Assembly (NCBI GenBank): GCA_944353735.1
Contig: CALVPU010000058.1
Location: 1-10,143 of the forward strand
Length of the DNA stretch: 10,143 nt
Direction: 5' to 3'
Origin: an uncultured Eubacteriales bacterium
GTDB lineage: Bacteria; Bacillota; Clostridia; Christensenellales; Aristaeellaceae
The notes below the pieces were generated by a model that saw only the letters and a program-made list of their open reading frames with translations, had not been told where the DNA came from and ran no database searches. Shown here piece by piece: positions 1 through 6,317 of this stretch. Position 1 is the first letter of the stretch. The number at the start of each line of letters is the position of its first letter. The translations under genes and the position numbers were made by a program.

Positions 1-453
1 TACATCATTCACACAAGCAATACATACATCTCGTGACGGTCCCCTTCCTGCATGTAATCCTCCAGCCCGTGATTTTGTTAGCAACTTAAACTTTGAAGTA
101 AGGTCAAGCACAGTTGCGATATGATCCGCAGGGTTTTGTATATTTTGAGTTAGAAACACCATTTTGGGAATTTGGGATGTAACAAGATTCCTAAAATCAT
201 CAACGATGTGCGTACCGGTTTTATAATATCCAGAGGGGAGGTGTAAAGCTTGCTCGCCTTTCGCTTGTACAATTATTGCACTCATCGCAAGTTCAACAGA
301 AACTCCTGCCAATCCTATGGCAATAGCGTTTTCTGAGGCGGGTTCCCGCAGTTCATGTCGTTGAGGCAAACCTAAAGATGTAACCGCCATACTGATAGAT
401 TCTACACTCGCTTCAAGAAGTCTGATAGTATCTCGCTTTAAATACATCGGCAT
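1..453 (-). CDS. Unrecognised protein, 5' part only, possible HEPN-like fold
   Basis: This is an open frame of 151 codons with no stop, running off the left edge, so the C-terminus is missing. The start is ATG at 453, with the purine-rich GAGAGGG at 464-470 about 10 nt upstream; a second ATG two codons later is possible. I do not recognise the family. The N-terminal 60 residues look helical, with a hydrophobic helix around residues 43-63 (ENAIAIGLAG followed by VELAMSAIIVQ). Near residue 129 there is R-A-G-G-L-H (R129 to H134), which fits the Rx4-6H pattern of HEPN ribonucleases, although the residue after R is Ala rather than the usual polar one. No signal peptide is visible. Base composition is much more AT-rich than the other genes here, and the gene lies just beyond the tmRNA 3' end, so horizontal acquisition is likely. 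The coding call is fairly safe from length, ribosome binding site and lack of stops. The HEPN suggestion is a weak inference. Confidence 0.7.
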   Translation of the reverse strand, partial: MPMYLKRDTIRLLEASVESISMAVTSLGLPQRHELREPASENAIAIGLAGVSVELAMSAIIVQAKGEQALHLPSGYYKTGTHIVDDFRNLVTSQIPKMVFLTQNIQNPADHIATVLDLTSKFKLLTKSRAGGLHAGRGPSRDVCIACVNDV

Positions 454-520
454 TGGTTTACATCCCTCTCTAAATATTCGTTTGAACTCTATTCTATAAC
501 AATATGTCGAAAAAGAAAAG

Positions 521-560
521 TCGCCAATGGTAATTACCATTGGCGATTTTTCTCCTTTTG
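521..560. terminator. Perfect palindrome with T-rich flanks, probable bidirectional terminator
   Basis: Positions 521-546 are a perfect inverted repeat, with 13 bases (tcgccaatggtaa) followed directly by their reverse complement. On the plus strand it is followed by a run of six T and then tctcctttt. On the minus strand it is followed by CTTTTCTTTTTC (from 509-520). It lies about 84 bp beyond the 3' end of ssrA and about 68 bp upstream of the leftward gene, so it would end ssrA transcription before the island gene. The role is inferred from structure and position. Confidence 0.65.
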
Positions 561-629
561 TCGGCATCACAACCACACCCTTACGGCAAAGCCGCCTTTG
601 AAAAAGCAGGTGTTCGTGTAATGTCCATT

Positions 630-979
630 TGGTGGAGCCGAGGAGAGTCGAACTCCTGTCCGAAGACCAGATTGACAGAGCTTCTCCGAGCGCAGTCTGT
701 GTTTTGAAATTCCCGCCGCCGGACTCCCGCAGACAGGATTCCGGGTTTGGTAGCTTCATCAATTCCCACCGCCGGCAAAGCTTAGGACGGCTGGTTCCCT
801 GCTTTTATGACGCCGCTGGCTTGCGCCGCAGGAGGCTCAAGGGCGACGATCGCGGATTAAGCCGCGAAAGCTACGGTATCGTAGTTGTCAGTTCATTTTT
901 GTTCCCGTTGTTGGGCAGTACAGGGCTGCCGCTCGCTTCTCTGTCCCTCCGCATCCCCGTCGAAACCATTTACGGCCCC
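630..979 (-). ncRNA. ssrA: tmRNA (transfer-messenger RNA)
   Basis: tmRNA rescues ribosomes stalled on broken mRNAs: it enters as an alanyl-tRNA mimic with SmpB, then supplies a short open frame that tags the nascent peptide for proteolysis. Read on the minus strand, the 5' end is GGGGCCGTAAATGG followed by the conserved TTTCGACGGGG, and the 3' end is a T-arm (AGGAG-TTCGACT-CTCCT) plus GGCTCCACCA with CCA encoded. The ends pair as a 7-bp acceptor stem containing a G3-U70 wobble, the alanine identity element. The 350-nt length fits the one-piece bacterial form. A tag frame ending in Ala-Phe-Ala-Ala-stop lies in the middle. The 5' end is only 7 bp from the smpB stop codon, and I see no convincing -10 box just upstream, so it is probably processed (RNase P at the 5' end) from a smpB-ssrA transcript. 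Ends were chosen from the acceptor stem. Confidence 0.97.
857..892 (-). other. tmRNA proteolysis tag reading frame
   Basis: On the minus strand the codons read ACT GAC AAC TAC GAT ACC GTA GCT, then TTC GCG GCT TAA, giving (A)TDNYDTVAFAA or, if the resume codon is GAC, (A)DNYDTVAFAA; the first Ala comes from the charged tmRNA. An in-frame TGA at 893-895 limits how far upstream the resume codon can be. The DNY core and hydrophobic-Ala-Ala end match the general tag pattern (compare ANDENYALAA of E. coli), but the usual ALAA end is AFAA here. The exact resume codon is not certain. Confidence 0.75.
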
Positions 980-986
980 GTGTGGG

Positions 987-1448
987 TCAAGCCTTTTCGC
1001 GCAGGGAACGCTCGATGTCGCGCTTGGCGTCGCGCTTGACCATGTCGTCGCGCTTGTCGTAGAGCTTTTTGCCCTTGCACAGGGCGAGCTCAAGTTTCAT
1101 TCGACCGTCCTTGAGATAGACCGATAGGGGAATCAGCGTCAAACCCTGCTGCATGACGCTCTGATGCGCCTTGCGGATTTCCGACTTATGCATCAGCAGG
1201 CGCTTCGGACGCAGGGGATCGGCATTGAAGTAGCTGCCCTTTTCGTAGGGGCTGATGTGCATGCCCATAGCGAACATCTCGCCGTCCTTGACGGCGGCGT
1301 AGGCGTCCTTGAGGTTGCACTTGCCCAGACGCAGGGACTTGACTTCCGTGCCCTTGAGCTCGATTCCAGCTTCCCAAGTTTCGAGGACAAAGTAGTCATG
1401 CCGCGCGCGACGGTTTTGCGCGATGATCTTCACGCCCTTTTGCGGCAT
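987..1448 (-). CDS. smpB: SsrA-binding protein SmpB
   Basis: SmpB binds the tRNA-like domain of tmRNA and places it in the empty A site of stalled ribosomes, with its C-terminal tail acting in the mRNA channel. The protein is 153 residues, the usual family size. Visible hallmarks are NRRARHDYF (about 12-20), GIELKGTEVKSLR (28-40) in the OB-fold core, and the basic C-terminal stretch with KGKKLYDKRDD and further K/R-rich repeats. I chose ATG at 1448 because AAGGAGG (GGAGG at 1456-1460) sits 7 nt upstream; an in-frame ATG 21 bp further out lacks such a site and would add a non-conserved MIEGGSS. It is transcribed leftward from a strong promoter at 1481-1509, directly ahead of its RNA partner ssrA, which begins 7 bp after the stop codon. 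Identification is firm. Confidence 0.97.
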   Translation of the reverse strand: MPQKGVKIIAQNRRARHDYFVLETWEAGIELKGTEVKSLRLGKCNLKDAYAAVKDGEMFAMGMHISPYEKGSYFNADPLRPKRLLMHKSEIRKAHQSVMQQGLTLIPLSVYLKDGRMKLELALCKGKKLYDKRDDMVKRDAKRDIERSLREKA

Positions 1449-1480
1449 GCTGCTGCCTCCTTCGATCAAACTCCATTTTC

Positions 1481-1509
1481 ATTATAGCACGTTTTGCGCC
1501 GATTGTAAA
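1481..1509 (-). promoter_or_regulatory. Sigma-A type promoter of smpB-ssrA
   Basis: On the minus strand, TTTACA (1504-1509) and a perfect TATAAT (1481-1486) are separated by exactly 17 bp. A TG two bases ahead of the -10 (TGCTATAAT) gives it an extended -10 as well. It points at smpB, about 20 bp ahead of the ribosome binding site, and probably serves ssrA too. Confidence 0.85.
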
Positions 1510-1559
1510 CGTCCGGACGATGTAAAATCAAAAAACTGCGTCCAAATTGCCCGCCGCGC

Positions 1560-1588
1560 TTGCCATAAAGCGGAAAACGCGGTATAAT
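1560..1588 (+). promoter_or_regulatory. Sigma-A type promoter of upp
   Basis: TTGCCA (1560-1565) and a perfect TATAAT (1583-1588) are separated by 17 bp. Transcription would start near 1595, leaving a leader of about 40 nt before upp. It is divergent from the smpB promoter, with about 50 bp between the two -35 boxes. No PyrR-type attenuator or U-tract terminator is visible in the short leader. Confidence 0.85.
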
Positions 1589-1634
1589 CGTAATGATATT
1601 GAGGGCCGCGTTGCGGCGAAACGGAGGACGATTT

Positions 1635-2264
1635 ATGAGCACGGTACACGTTGTGGATCATCCGCTGATCCAGCACAAGCTGACGCTGATGCGCCAGAAG
1701 GACTGCGGCACCAAGGATTTCCGCCAGCTGCTGGAGGAGATCTCCATGCTGATGGGCTATGAGGTCACGCGGGAACTGCCGCTGACGGAGATCGAGATCG
1801 AGACGCCGATGGCGAAGTGCCGGTCAAAGATCATCGCCGGCAAGAAGCTCGGCGTGGTGCCGATTCTGCGCGCCGGATTGGGCATGGTCGACGGCATCCT
1901 CAACCTCGTGCCCACGGCGAAGGTCGGTCACATCGGCCTGTACCGCGATCCCGAGACGCACCTGCCGGTGGAGTACTACTGCAAGCTGCCCAAGGATGTC
2001 GCCGAGCGCGATCTGATCGTCGTGGATCCGATGCTGGCGACGGGCGGCTCTTCCGTGGCGGCGATCAACTTCATCAAGCAGCGCGGCTGCAAGTCGATCA
2101 CGCTGATGTGCCTGGTTGGCTGTCCCGAGGGCGTGCGCGCCGTGCAGGAAGCGCATCCGGACGTGGACATCTACATTGCCGCCATCGACGGCTGTCTCAA
2201 CGAGAACAAGTACATCGTGCCCGGTCTCGGCGATGCAGGCGATCGCCTGTACGGCACGAAGTAA
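1635..2264 (+). CDS. upp: Uracil phosphoribosyltransferase
   Basis: Upp makes UMP and pyrophosphate from uracil and PRPP in the cytoplasm (pyrimidine salvage). The 209-residue product has the family's usual length. The PRPP-binding loop is clear as DPMLATGGS at residues 131-139, and the protein opens with the typical VHVVDHPLIQHKLTLMR segment. The uracil-contacting region near the C-terminus (YIVPGLGDAGDR) is also present. The start is ATG at 1635, placed 7 nt after GGAGG at 1623-1627; an upstream in-frame start at 1593 would lie at the presumed transcription start and is rejected. It has its own promoter. The next gene, rsmA, follows after 36 bp without a terminator, so the two are probably co-transcribed. 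Confidence 0.96.
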   Translation: MSTVHVVDHPLIQHKLTLMRQKDCGTKDFRQLLEEISMLMGYEVTRELPLTEIEIETPMAKCRSKIIAGKKLGVVPILRAGLGMVDGILNLVPTAKVGHIGLYRDPETHLPVEYYCKLPKDVAERDLIVVDPMLATGGSSVAAINFIKQRGCKSITLMCLVGCPEGVRAVQEAHPDVDIYIAAIDGCLNENKYIVPGLGDAGDRLYGTK

Positions 2265-2300
2265 GGCTCTGCCGGCAAACTTTTCACAGGAGGACACGCC

Positions 2301-3170
2301 ATGCCGCAAATGCCTTCCGCGGGCCTGCGCGCGCGCGTCGCACTGGACCGCCATGGTTTTCGCACCACGCACGCGCTGGGACAGAATTTCCTGCTCGACG
2401 ACGCGCTGCTGGCGCGGCTGCTGGACGACGCGGCGCTCGCGGCGGAGGACAACGTGTTGGAGATCGGACCCGGCGCGGGCGTGATGACGGCGTTGATGGC
2501 TGAGCGTGCGCGCCGCGTGCTGGCGGTCGAGGTCGACGAGCGGCTCGCGCCGGTGCTCGGGGACGTGCTCGCGCCCTGCGAAAACGCGACTGTCGTCTAC
2601 GCCGATTTCCTCAAGTGCGACGTCGGTGCGCTGACAGCGCGCGCGTTCGGCGACGCGCCGTACCGCGTGGTCGCCAACCTGCCGTACTACATCACCGCCG
2701 ACATCCTGCTGCGGCTGACGACCTGCGCGCGTCGACCGGCGTCCATCGCCATCATGGTCCAGCGCGAGGCGGCGGAGCGGCTTCTCGCGGAACCGGGCAG
2801 CAAGCAGTGGTGCGCGCTGGCGGCGACAGTGCGCTATTACGGCGCCGCGCGCGTGCTCGAGGCGGTGCCGGCGGCGGCGTTCAACCCGCCGCCGCACGTC
2901 GATTCCTGCTTTTTGCTCATCGAGCGCTATGCCAACCCGCCGGTGCGTCCTGCGAATGAAGCGCGCTTCCTGCGCGTCGTGCAGGCGGCATTCGCCATGC
3001 GGCGCAAGACGCTGGTCAACAATCTCAAGAGCGCCTTCGGCATCACCGCCGATCAGGCGGCGGACGTGCTCGCCGCGGCGGAACTCGACGGGCGCGTGCG
3101 CGGCGAAGCGCTGACGCTTGCCGAACTCGCCCGCGTCAGCGACGCGCTGGACCAGCTGACCTCGAGATGA
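2301..3170 (+). CDS. rsmA: 16S rRNA (adenine(1518)-N(6)/adenine(1519)-N(6))-dimethyltransferase
   Basis: RsmA (KsgA) transfers four methyl groups from S-adenosylmethionine to two adjacent adenines in the 3'-terminal helix of 16S rRNA, a late checkpoint in 30S assembly; its loss is known to give kasugamycin resistance. The 289-residue protein shows the family motifs in order: HALGQNFLLD (24-33), the SAM-binding motif VLEIGPGAG (52-60), the acidic residue E77 ending motif II, the catalytic NLPYY (126-130), and FNPPPHVDS further on. The C-terminal region is the usual small helical domain. GGAGG at about 2289-2293 lies upstream of ATG 2301. The gene probably shares the upp transcript. A strong hairpin begins 20 bp after its stop. 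Confidence 0.96.
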   Translation: MPQMPSAGLRARVALDRHGFRTTHALGQNFLLDDALLARLLDDAALAAEDNVLEIGPGAGVMTALMAERARRVLAVEVDERLAPVLGDVLAPCENATVVYADFLKCDVGALTARAFGDAPYRVVANLPYYITADILLRLTTCARRPASIAIMVQREAAERLLAEPGSKQWCALAATVRYYGAARVLEAVPAAAFNPPPHVDSCFLLIERYANPPVRPANEARFLRVVQAAFAMRRKTLVNNLKSAFGITADQAADVLAAAELDGRVRGEALTLAELARVSDALDQLTSR

Positions 3171-3190
3171 CGGACCGCTACGGACATTTC

Positions 3191-3226
3191 AGCCGACCCC
3201 TTTCCATGCCGGAAAGTGGGTCGGCT
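3191..3226 (+). terminator. Strong hairpin after rsmA, lacking a U-tract
   Basis: A 9-bp outer stem (agccgaccc with gggtcggct) continues into a 6-bp inner stem (ctttcc with ggaaag), with one bulged t at 3217 and a 5-nt loop. It is followed by tcgcataattgg, without a T run, so it is not a textbook intrinsic terminator. It may instead protect the rsmA 3' end or act as a factor-dependent stop. The placement between rsmA and the lon promoter supports a 3'-end role. Confidence 0.5.
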
Positions 3227-3271
3227 TCGCATAATTGGCGGCGCTGCCGCAAATCCCCACGCCGTTTTCCC

Positions 3272-3299
3272 TTGAATTTTAACGCGCTTCCTGTATAAT
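3272..3299 (+). promoter_or_regulatory. Promoter of the lon-engB-aspartokinase cluster
   Basis: TTGAAT (3272-3277) and a perfect TATAAT (3294-3299) are separated by 16 bp. Transcription would begin near 3306, giving a leader of only about 24 nt before the lon start. I see no CIRCE element or CtsR-type heptad repeats, so heat-shock control by those repressors is not apparent. Confidence 0.75.
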
Positions 3300-3329
3300 A
3301 ATCAGCGATACTACTTGGAGGTCGAGCAC

Positions 3330-5687
3330 TTGAAGAATTCTCAACGCAATCAGCAGAGCGAACGGCTGCCGGTGATCCCGCTGCGAGGGCTGGTGCTGTT
3401 TCCGCACACGGTCACGACGGTCGATATCGCCCGCGAGCGCTCGCTCAACGCGTTGCAGCAGGCGATGAACGGCGACCAGCGGGTGTTCTTCGTCGCGCAG
3501 CGCGACTCCATGGTCGAGCATCCTTCCGAGGTCGATCTGTACACCATGGGCGTCGTCGGGCGCATCCGCCACGTCGTCCGCCTGCCGGACCAGTCTGCGC
3601 GGCTGATGGTCGAGGGCGCGGCGCGCGCGCTGCTGATGCAGCTGTTTGACGAGGACGGGCGGCAGTCGGCGCAGGTTGTCGCGCTGGAGGAGGCGCCCGA
3701 AGCGGCGTCCGCCGAGCAGCGGGCGATGATGCGCACGGCGTGCGCGCTGCTGCGCGAGATGCTGAAAGGGCGCGACGCGCAGACGCCGGAGCTGCTGCAG
3801 GCGCTTGAGGGCGAGCGCGATCCGGCACAGTTCTGCGACGTCGCGGCGGCGGGCGCGCTCAAGCGGCTGGAGGACCGTCAGGCGGTGCTCGAGTGCGCGG
3901 ACGTCGACCAGCGTCTGCAGTTGCTGCTGAAGACGATGGCGGACGAAACCGCGATCGGCGCGCTCGAGGAGCGCATCCAGCAGCGCGTGCGCGAGTATAT
4001 GGAGCGCTCAAACCACGAATACTATCTGCGCGAGCAGATTCGCGCCATTCAGGAGGAACTGGGCGAGGACGAGGACGAGGAGATCGCCGAGCTGCGCCGC
4101 CGGCTGGCGCAGTCCAAGATGCCGGACGAGGCGCGGGAGCGCGTCGACAAGGAACTCAAGCGGCTCGCGCGCACGTCCGTACAGGCGCCCGAAAGCGCCA
4201 TCAGCCAGAATTACATCGAGTACATGCTCGACCTGCCGTGGGGTGTGCGCGACGAGAGCCCCATCGACATCGCGCGCGCGCGCAAGGTGTTCGACGCCGA
4301 CCACTTCGGCATGAAGGAGGTCAAGCAGCGGCTGATCGAGTTCCTCGCCGTGCGCGCGTCGACGGGCAAGCTCAAGAGCCCGATCCTCTGCCTCGTCGGA
4401 CCGCCCGGCGTCGGCAAGACCTCCATCGCGCGCTCGGTGGCGCGGGCGCTGGGCCGCAGGTTTACACAGATGTCGCTCGGCGGCGTGCACGATGAGGCGG
4501 AGATCCGCGGTCACCGCCGCACCTATGTGGCGGCGATGCCTGGGCGGATCGTGTCCTCCATCGCGCAGTGCAAGGCGATGAATCCCGTATTTCTGCTCGA
4601 CGAAATCGACAAGATGGCCAGCGACATGCGCGGCGATCCTGCGTCGGCGATGCTCGAGGGGCTCGATCCCGAGCAGAACGGCGCGTTCCGCGACCACTAC
4701 CTCGACGCGCCGTTCGACCTGTCCGACGTGCTGTTCATCACCACCGCGAATACGACCGACACGATCGACCGCGCCCTGCTCGACCGCATGGAGGTCGTCG
4801 AGGTGCCGAGCTATACGCTCGAGGAGAAGGCCCAGATCGCGAAACGCCATCTGTTGCCGAAGCAGTTGGCGGCGCACGGCTTAAAGCGCGGGCAGCTCAG
4901 GCTGTCGGAGCGCACGCTGTCCGCGCTGATCGACGGCTATACCCGCGAGTCGGGTGTCCGCGCCCTCGAGCGGCAGATCGGCGCGCTGTGCCGCAAGGCG
5001 ACGCTCAAGTTCGTCGAGGAACCGGAACACGCGGCGATCGCGGTCAAGCCGGCTGACCTGCGCGCGTATCTCGGCGCGCCCGTCTACCTGCGCGCGCCGA
5101 CGGAGGACCGCGCCACGGTGGGCGTGGTCAACGGGCTGGCGTGGACGAGCGTCGGCGGCGAGGTCATGCCCGTGGAGGCGATCGCCTTTCCCGGCAAGGG
5201 CGGGCTGGAACTGACCGGCAATCTGGGCGATGTCATGAAGGAGTCGGCGCGGCTGGCGCGCAGCGCCGTGCGCGCGCGGCTGGAAAAGTACGGCGTCGCG
5301 GCGGACTTCTTTGAGAAGCACGACGTGCACATCCACGTGCCCGAAGGCGCGGTGCCCAAGGATGGACCGTCCGCGGGCGTGGCGCTGACGTGCGCGCTGA
5401 TGTCGGCAGTGACGGGTTTGCCCGCGAGCAACCGCTTCGCCATGACCGGCGAGATCACGCTGCACGGCAGGGTACTGCCGATCGGTGGCGTGAAGGAGAA
5501 GCTGCTGGCGGCTTATCGCGTGGGCATTACCGAGATCCTGCTGCCGGCGGAGAACGAAAAGGACTTGGAAAAAATCGACGCCGACATCCTGCGCCGGTTC
5601 ACGATTCACAGGATCGCTGGCGTGGATGAGGCGCTCGATGCCGTGCTCGTCCGCGCGGACGGGCAGGGCATGAGGATTGTGATATGA
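3330..5687 (+). CDS. lon: ATP-dependent protease Lon (endopeptidase La)
   Basis: Lon is a hexameric cytoplasmic AAA+ serine protease that unfolds and degrades damaged and selected regulatory proteins. The 785-residue length is typical of LonA. Domain order: N-terminal substrate-binding LON domain (about 10-210), coiled-coil-rich linker (about 210-320, with EQIRAIQEELGEDEDEE), AAA+ module with Walker A GPPGVGKT (357-364) and Walker B LLDEID (DEID 424-427), then the S16 protease domain with catalytic Ser in PKDGPSAG (S681) and catalytic Lys in GGVKEK (K724). The Ser-Lys spacing of 43 equals that of E. coli Lon. The start is TTG at 3330, 8 nt after GGAGG (3317-3321); the earlier TTG at 3315 overlaps that ribosome binding site and would leave no site of its own. 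The stop overlaps the engB ATG by four bases, implying translational coupling. Confidence 0.97.
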   Translation: MKNSQRNQQSERLPVIPLRGLVLFPHTVTTVDIARERSLNALQQAMNGDQRVFFVAQRDSMVEHPSEVDLYTMGVVGRIRHVVRLPDQSARLMVEGAARALLMQLFDEDGRQSAQVVALEEAPEAASAEQRAMMRTACALLREMLKGRDAQTPELLQALEGERDPAQFCDVAAAGALKRLEDRQAVLECADVDQRLQLLLKTMADETAIGALEERIQQRVREYMERSNHEYYLREQIRAIQEELGEDEDEEIAELRRRLAQSKMPDEARERVDKELKRLARTSVQAPESAISQNYIEYMLDLPWGVRDESPIDIARARKVFDADHFGMKEVKQRLIEFLAVRASTGKLKSPILCLVGPPGVGKTSIARSVARALGRRFTQMSLGGVHDEAEIRGHRRTYVAAMPGRIVSSIAQCKAMNPVFLLDEIDKMASDMRGDPASAMLEGLDPEQNGAFRDHYLDAPFDLSDVLFITTANTTDTIDRALLDRMEVVEVPSYTLEEKAQIAKRHLLPKQLAAHGLKRGQLRLSERTLSALIDGYTRESGVRALERQIGALCRKATLKFVEEPEHAAIAVKPADLRAYLGAPVYLRAPTEDRATVGVVNGLAWTSVGGEVMPVEAIAFPGKGGLELTGNLGDVMKESARLARSAVRARLEKYGVAADFFEKHDVHIHVPEGAVPKDGPSAGVALTCALMSAVTGLPASNRFAMTGEITLHGRVLPIGGVKEKLLAAYRVGITEILLPAENEKDLEKIDADILRRFTIHRIAGVDEALDAVLVRADGQGMRIVI

Positions 5688-6289
5688 GGATCAAGAACGC
5701 AAGGTTCGTCACCTCGCTAGCGGAGTTGAAGCCCTTCCCGGGGCAGGGGCTGCCCGAGGTCGCACTGGCGGGCAAGTCGAACGTCGGCAAGTCGTCGCTG
5801 ATCAACAGTCTGGCGAACAACGCGCGTCTGGCGCGCACGTCGTCCGAGCCGGGCAAGACGCGGCTGGTAAACTTCTACCTCGTCAACGGCGAGATGTTTT
5901 TCGTCGACCTGCCGGGCTACGGCTTTGCCCGCGCGCCCAAGGGCGAGCGGCAGCGCTGGGCGGCGATGATCGAGGGCTACCTCGAGCGCTCGGAGCACCT
6001 CAAACACGTGCTGCATCTGGTTGACATCCGTCACGAGCCGACGCAGGAGGACCGGATGATGACCGAATACCTGCGCCACTACGACATCCCCTTTACGGTG
6101 GTGGCGACCAAGGCGGACAAGCTCTCGCGGGCGCAGCGCGGGCGAACGATTCCGGCGATCTGCCGGGGGTTGGTCGTGCAGCCGTGGGAGATCATCGCCT
6201 ATTCCTCGGTGGACGGCACAGGTCGGGAGCAGCTGCTCGACCGCATCGGCGAAGCCGCGCTCGGCGTGACGCCGAGTGAAAACGAATGA
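5684..6289 (+). CDS. engB: Ribosome biogenesis GTPase EngB (YsxC/YihA)
   Basis: EngB is an essential small GTPase needed for late assembly of the 50S subunit in several bacteria. The 201-residue protein has all G motifs: G1 GKSNVGKS (30-37), the SSEPGKT switch I stretch (G2, T59), G3 DLPGYG (75-80), G4 TKAD (142-145) and G5 YSS (173-175). The ATG overlaps the lon stop as ATGA, and the ribosome binding site inside the end of lon is weak (only a purine-rich tgagga), so expression probably depends on reinitiation after lon. The lon-engB pair is a known arrangement in Bacillus and relatives. The C-terminus is complete, and the aspartate kinase gene starts 28 bp later. Confidence 0.96.
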   Translation: MRIKNARFVTSLAELKPFPGQGLPEVALAGKSNVGKSSLINSLANNARLARTSSEPGKTRLVNFYLVNGEMFFVDLPGYGFARAPKGERQRWAAMIEGYLERSEHLKHVLHLVDIRHEPTQEDRMMTEYLRHYDIPFTVVATKADKLSRAQRGRTIPAICRGLVVQPWEIIAYSSVDGTGREQLLDRIGEAALGVTPSENE

Positions 6290-6317
6290 ATCGCGCCACG
6301 AGGCGCGCGGAGGCAAT

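Larger units (their letters stand above)
1..629. other. AT-rich segment, probable edge of a genomic island at ssrA
   Basis: Sampled 60-base lines in this stretch are about 37-45% G+C, while the genes from smpB rightward are visibly around 60-70%. The segment begins exactly where the tmRNA gene ends. The 3' end of ssrA is an established target for tyrosine recombinases of islands and prophages. No integrase is in the window, and no second copy of the ssrA 3' end is seen within 1-629, so the other attachment site would lie beyond the left edge. Confidence 0.5.

Noticed and set aside
581..629. Possible attachment-site repeat of the tmRNA 3' end between the palindrome and ssrA.
   Set aside because: I compared the tmRNA 3' end with 1-629 by eye and found no second copy; any partner site must be outside the window.
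629..1039. Plus-strand open frame of 136 codons across the tmRNA gene.
   Set aside because: The region is the tmRNA gene on the other strand, with conserved ends and tag frame; the frame has no ribosome binding site or homology that I recognise.
1164..1487. Plus-strand frame of 107 codons opposite smpB.
   Set aside because: It mirrors the smpB codons, lacks a ribosome binding site and shows no family motif.
1605..1617. Small hairpin gccgc-gtt-gcggc in the upp leader, considered as a regulatory element.
   Set aside because: Only 5 bp of stem, likely by chance at this GC content, and no alternative structure or U-tract to support attenuation.
1824..2897. A 357-codon minus-strand open frame opposite upp and rsmA.
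   Set aside because: The protein is low-complexity and rich in Arg, His and Ala with no motifs, and it lies opposite two firmly identified genes; it is a high-GC antisense artefact.
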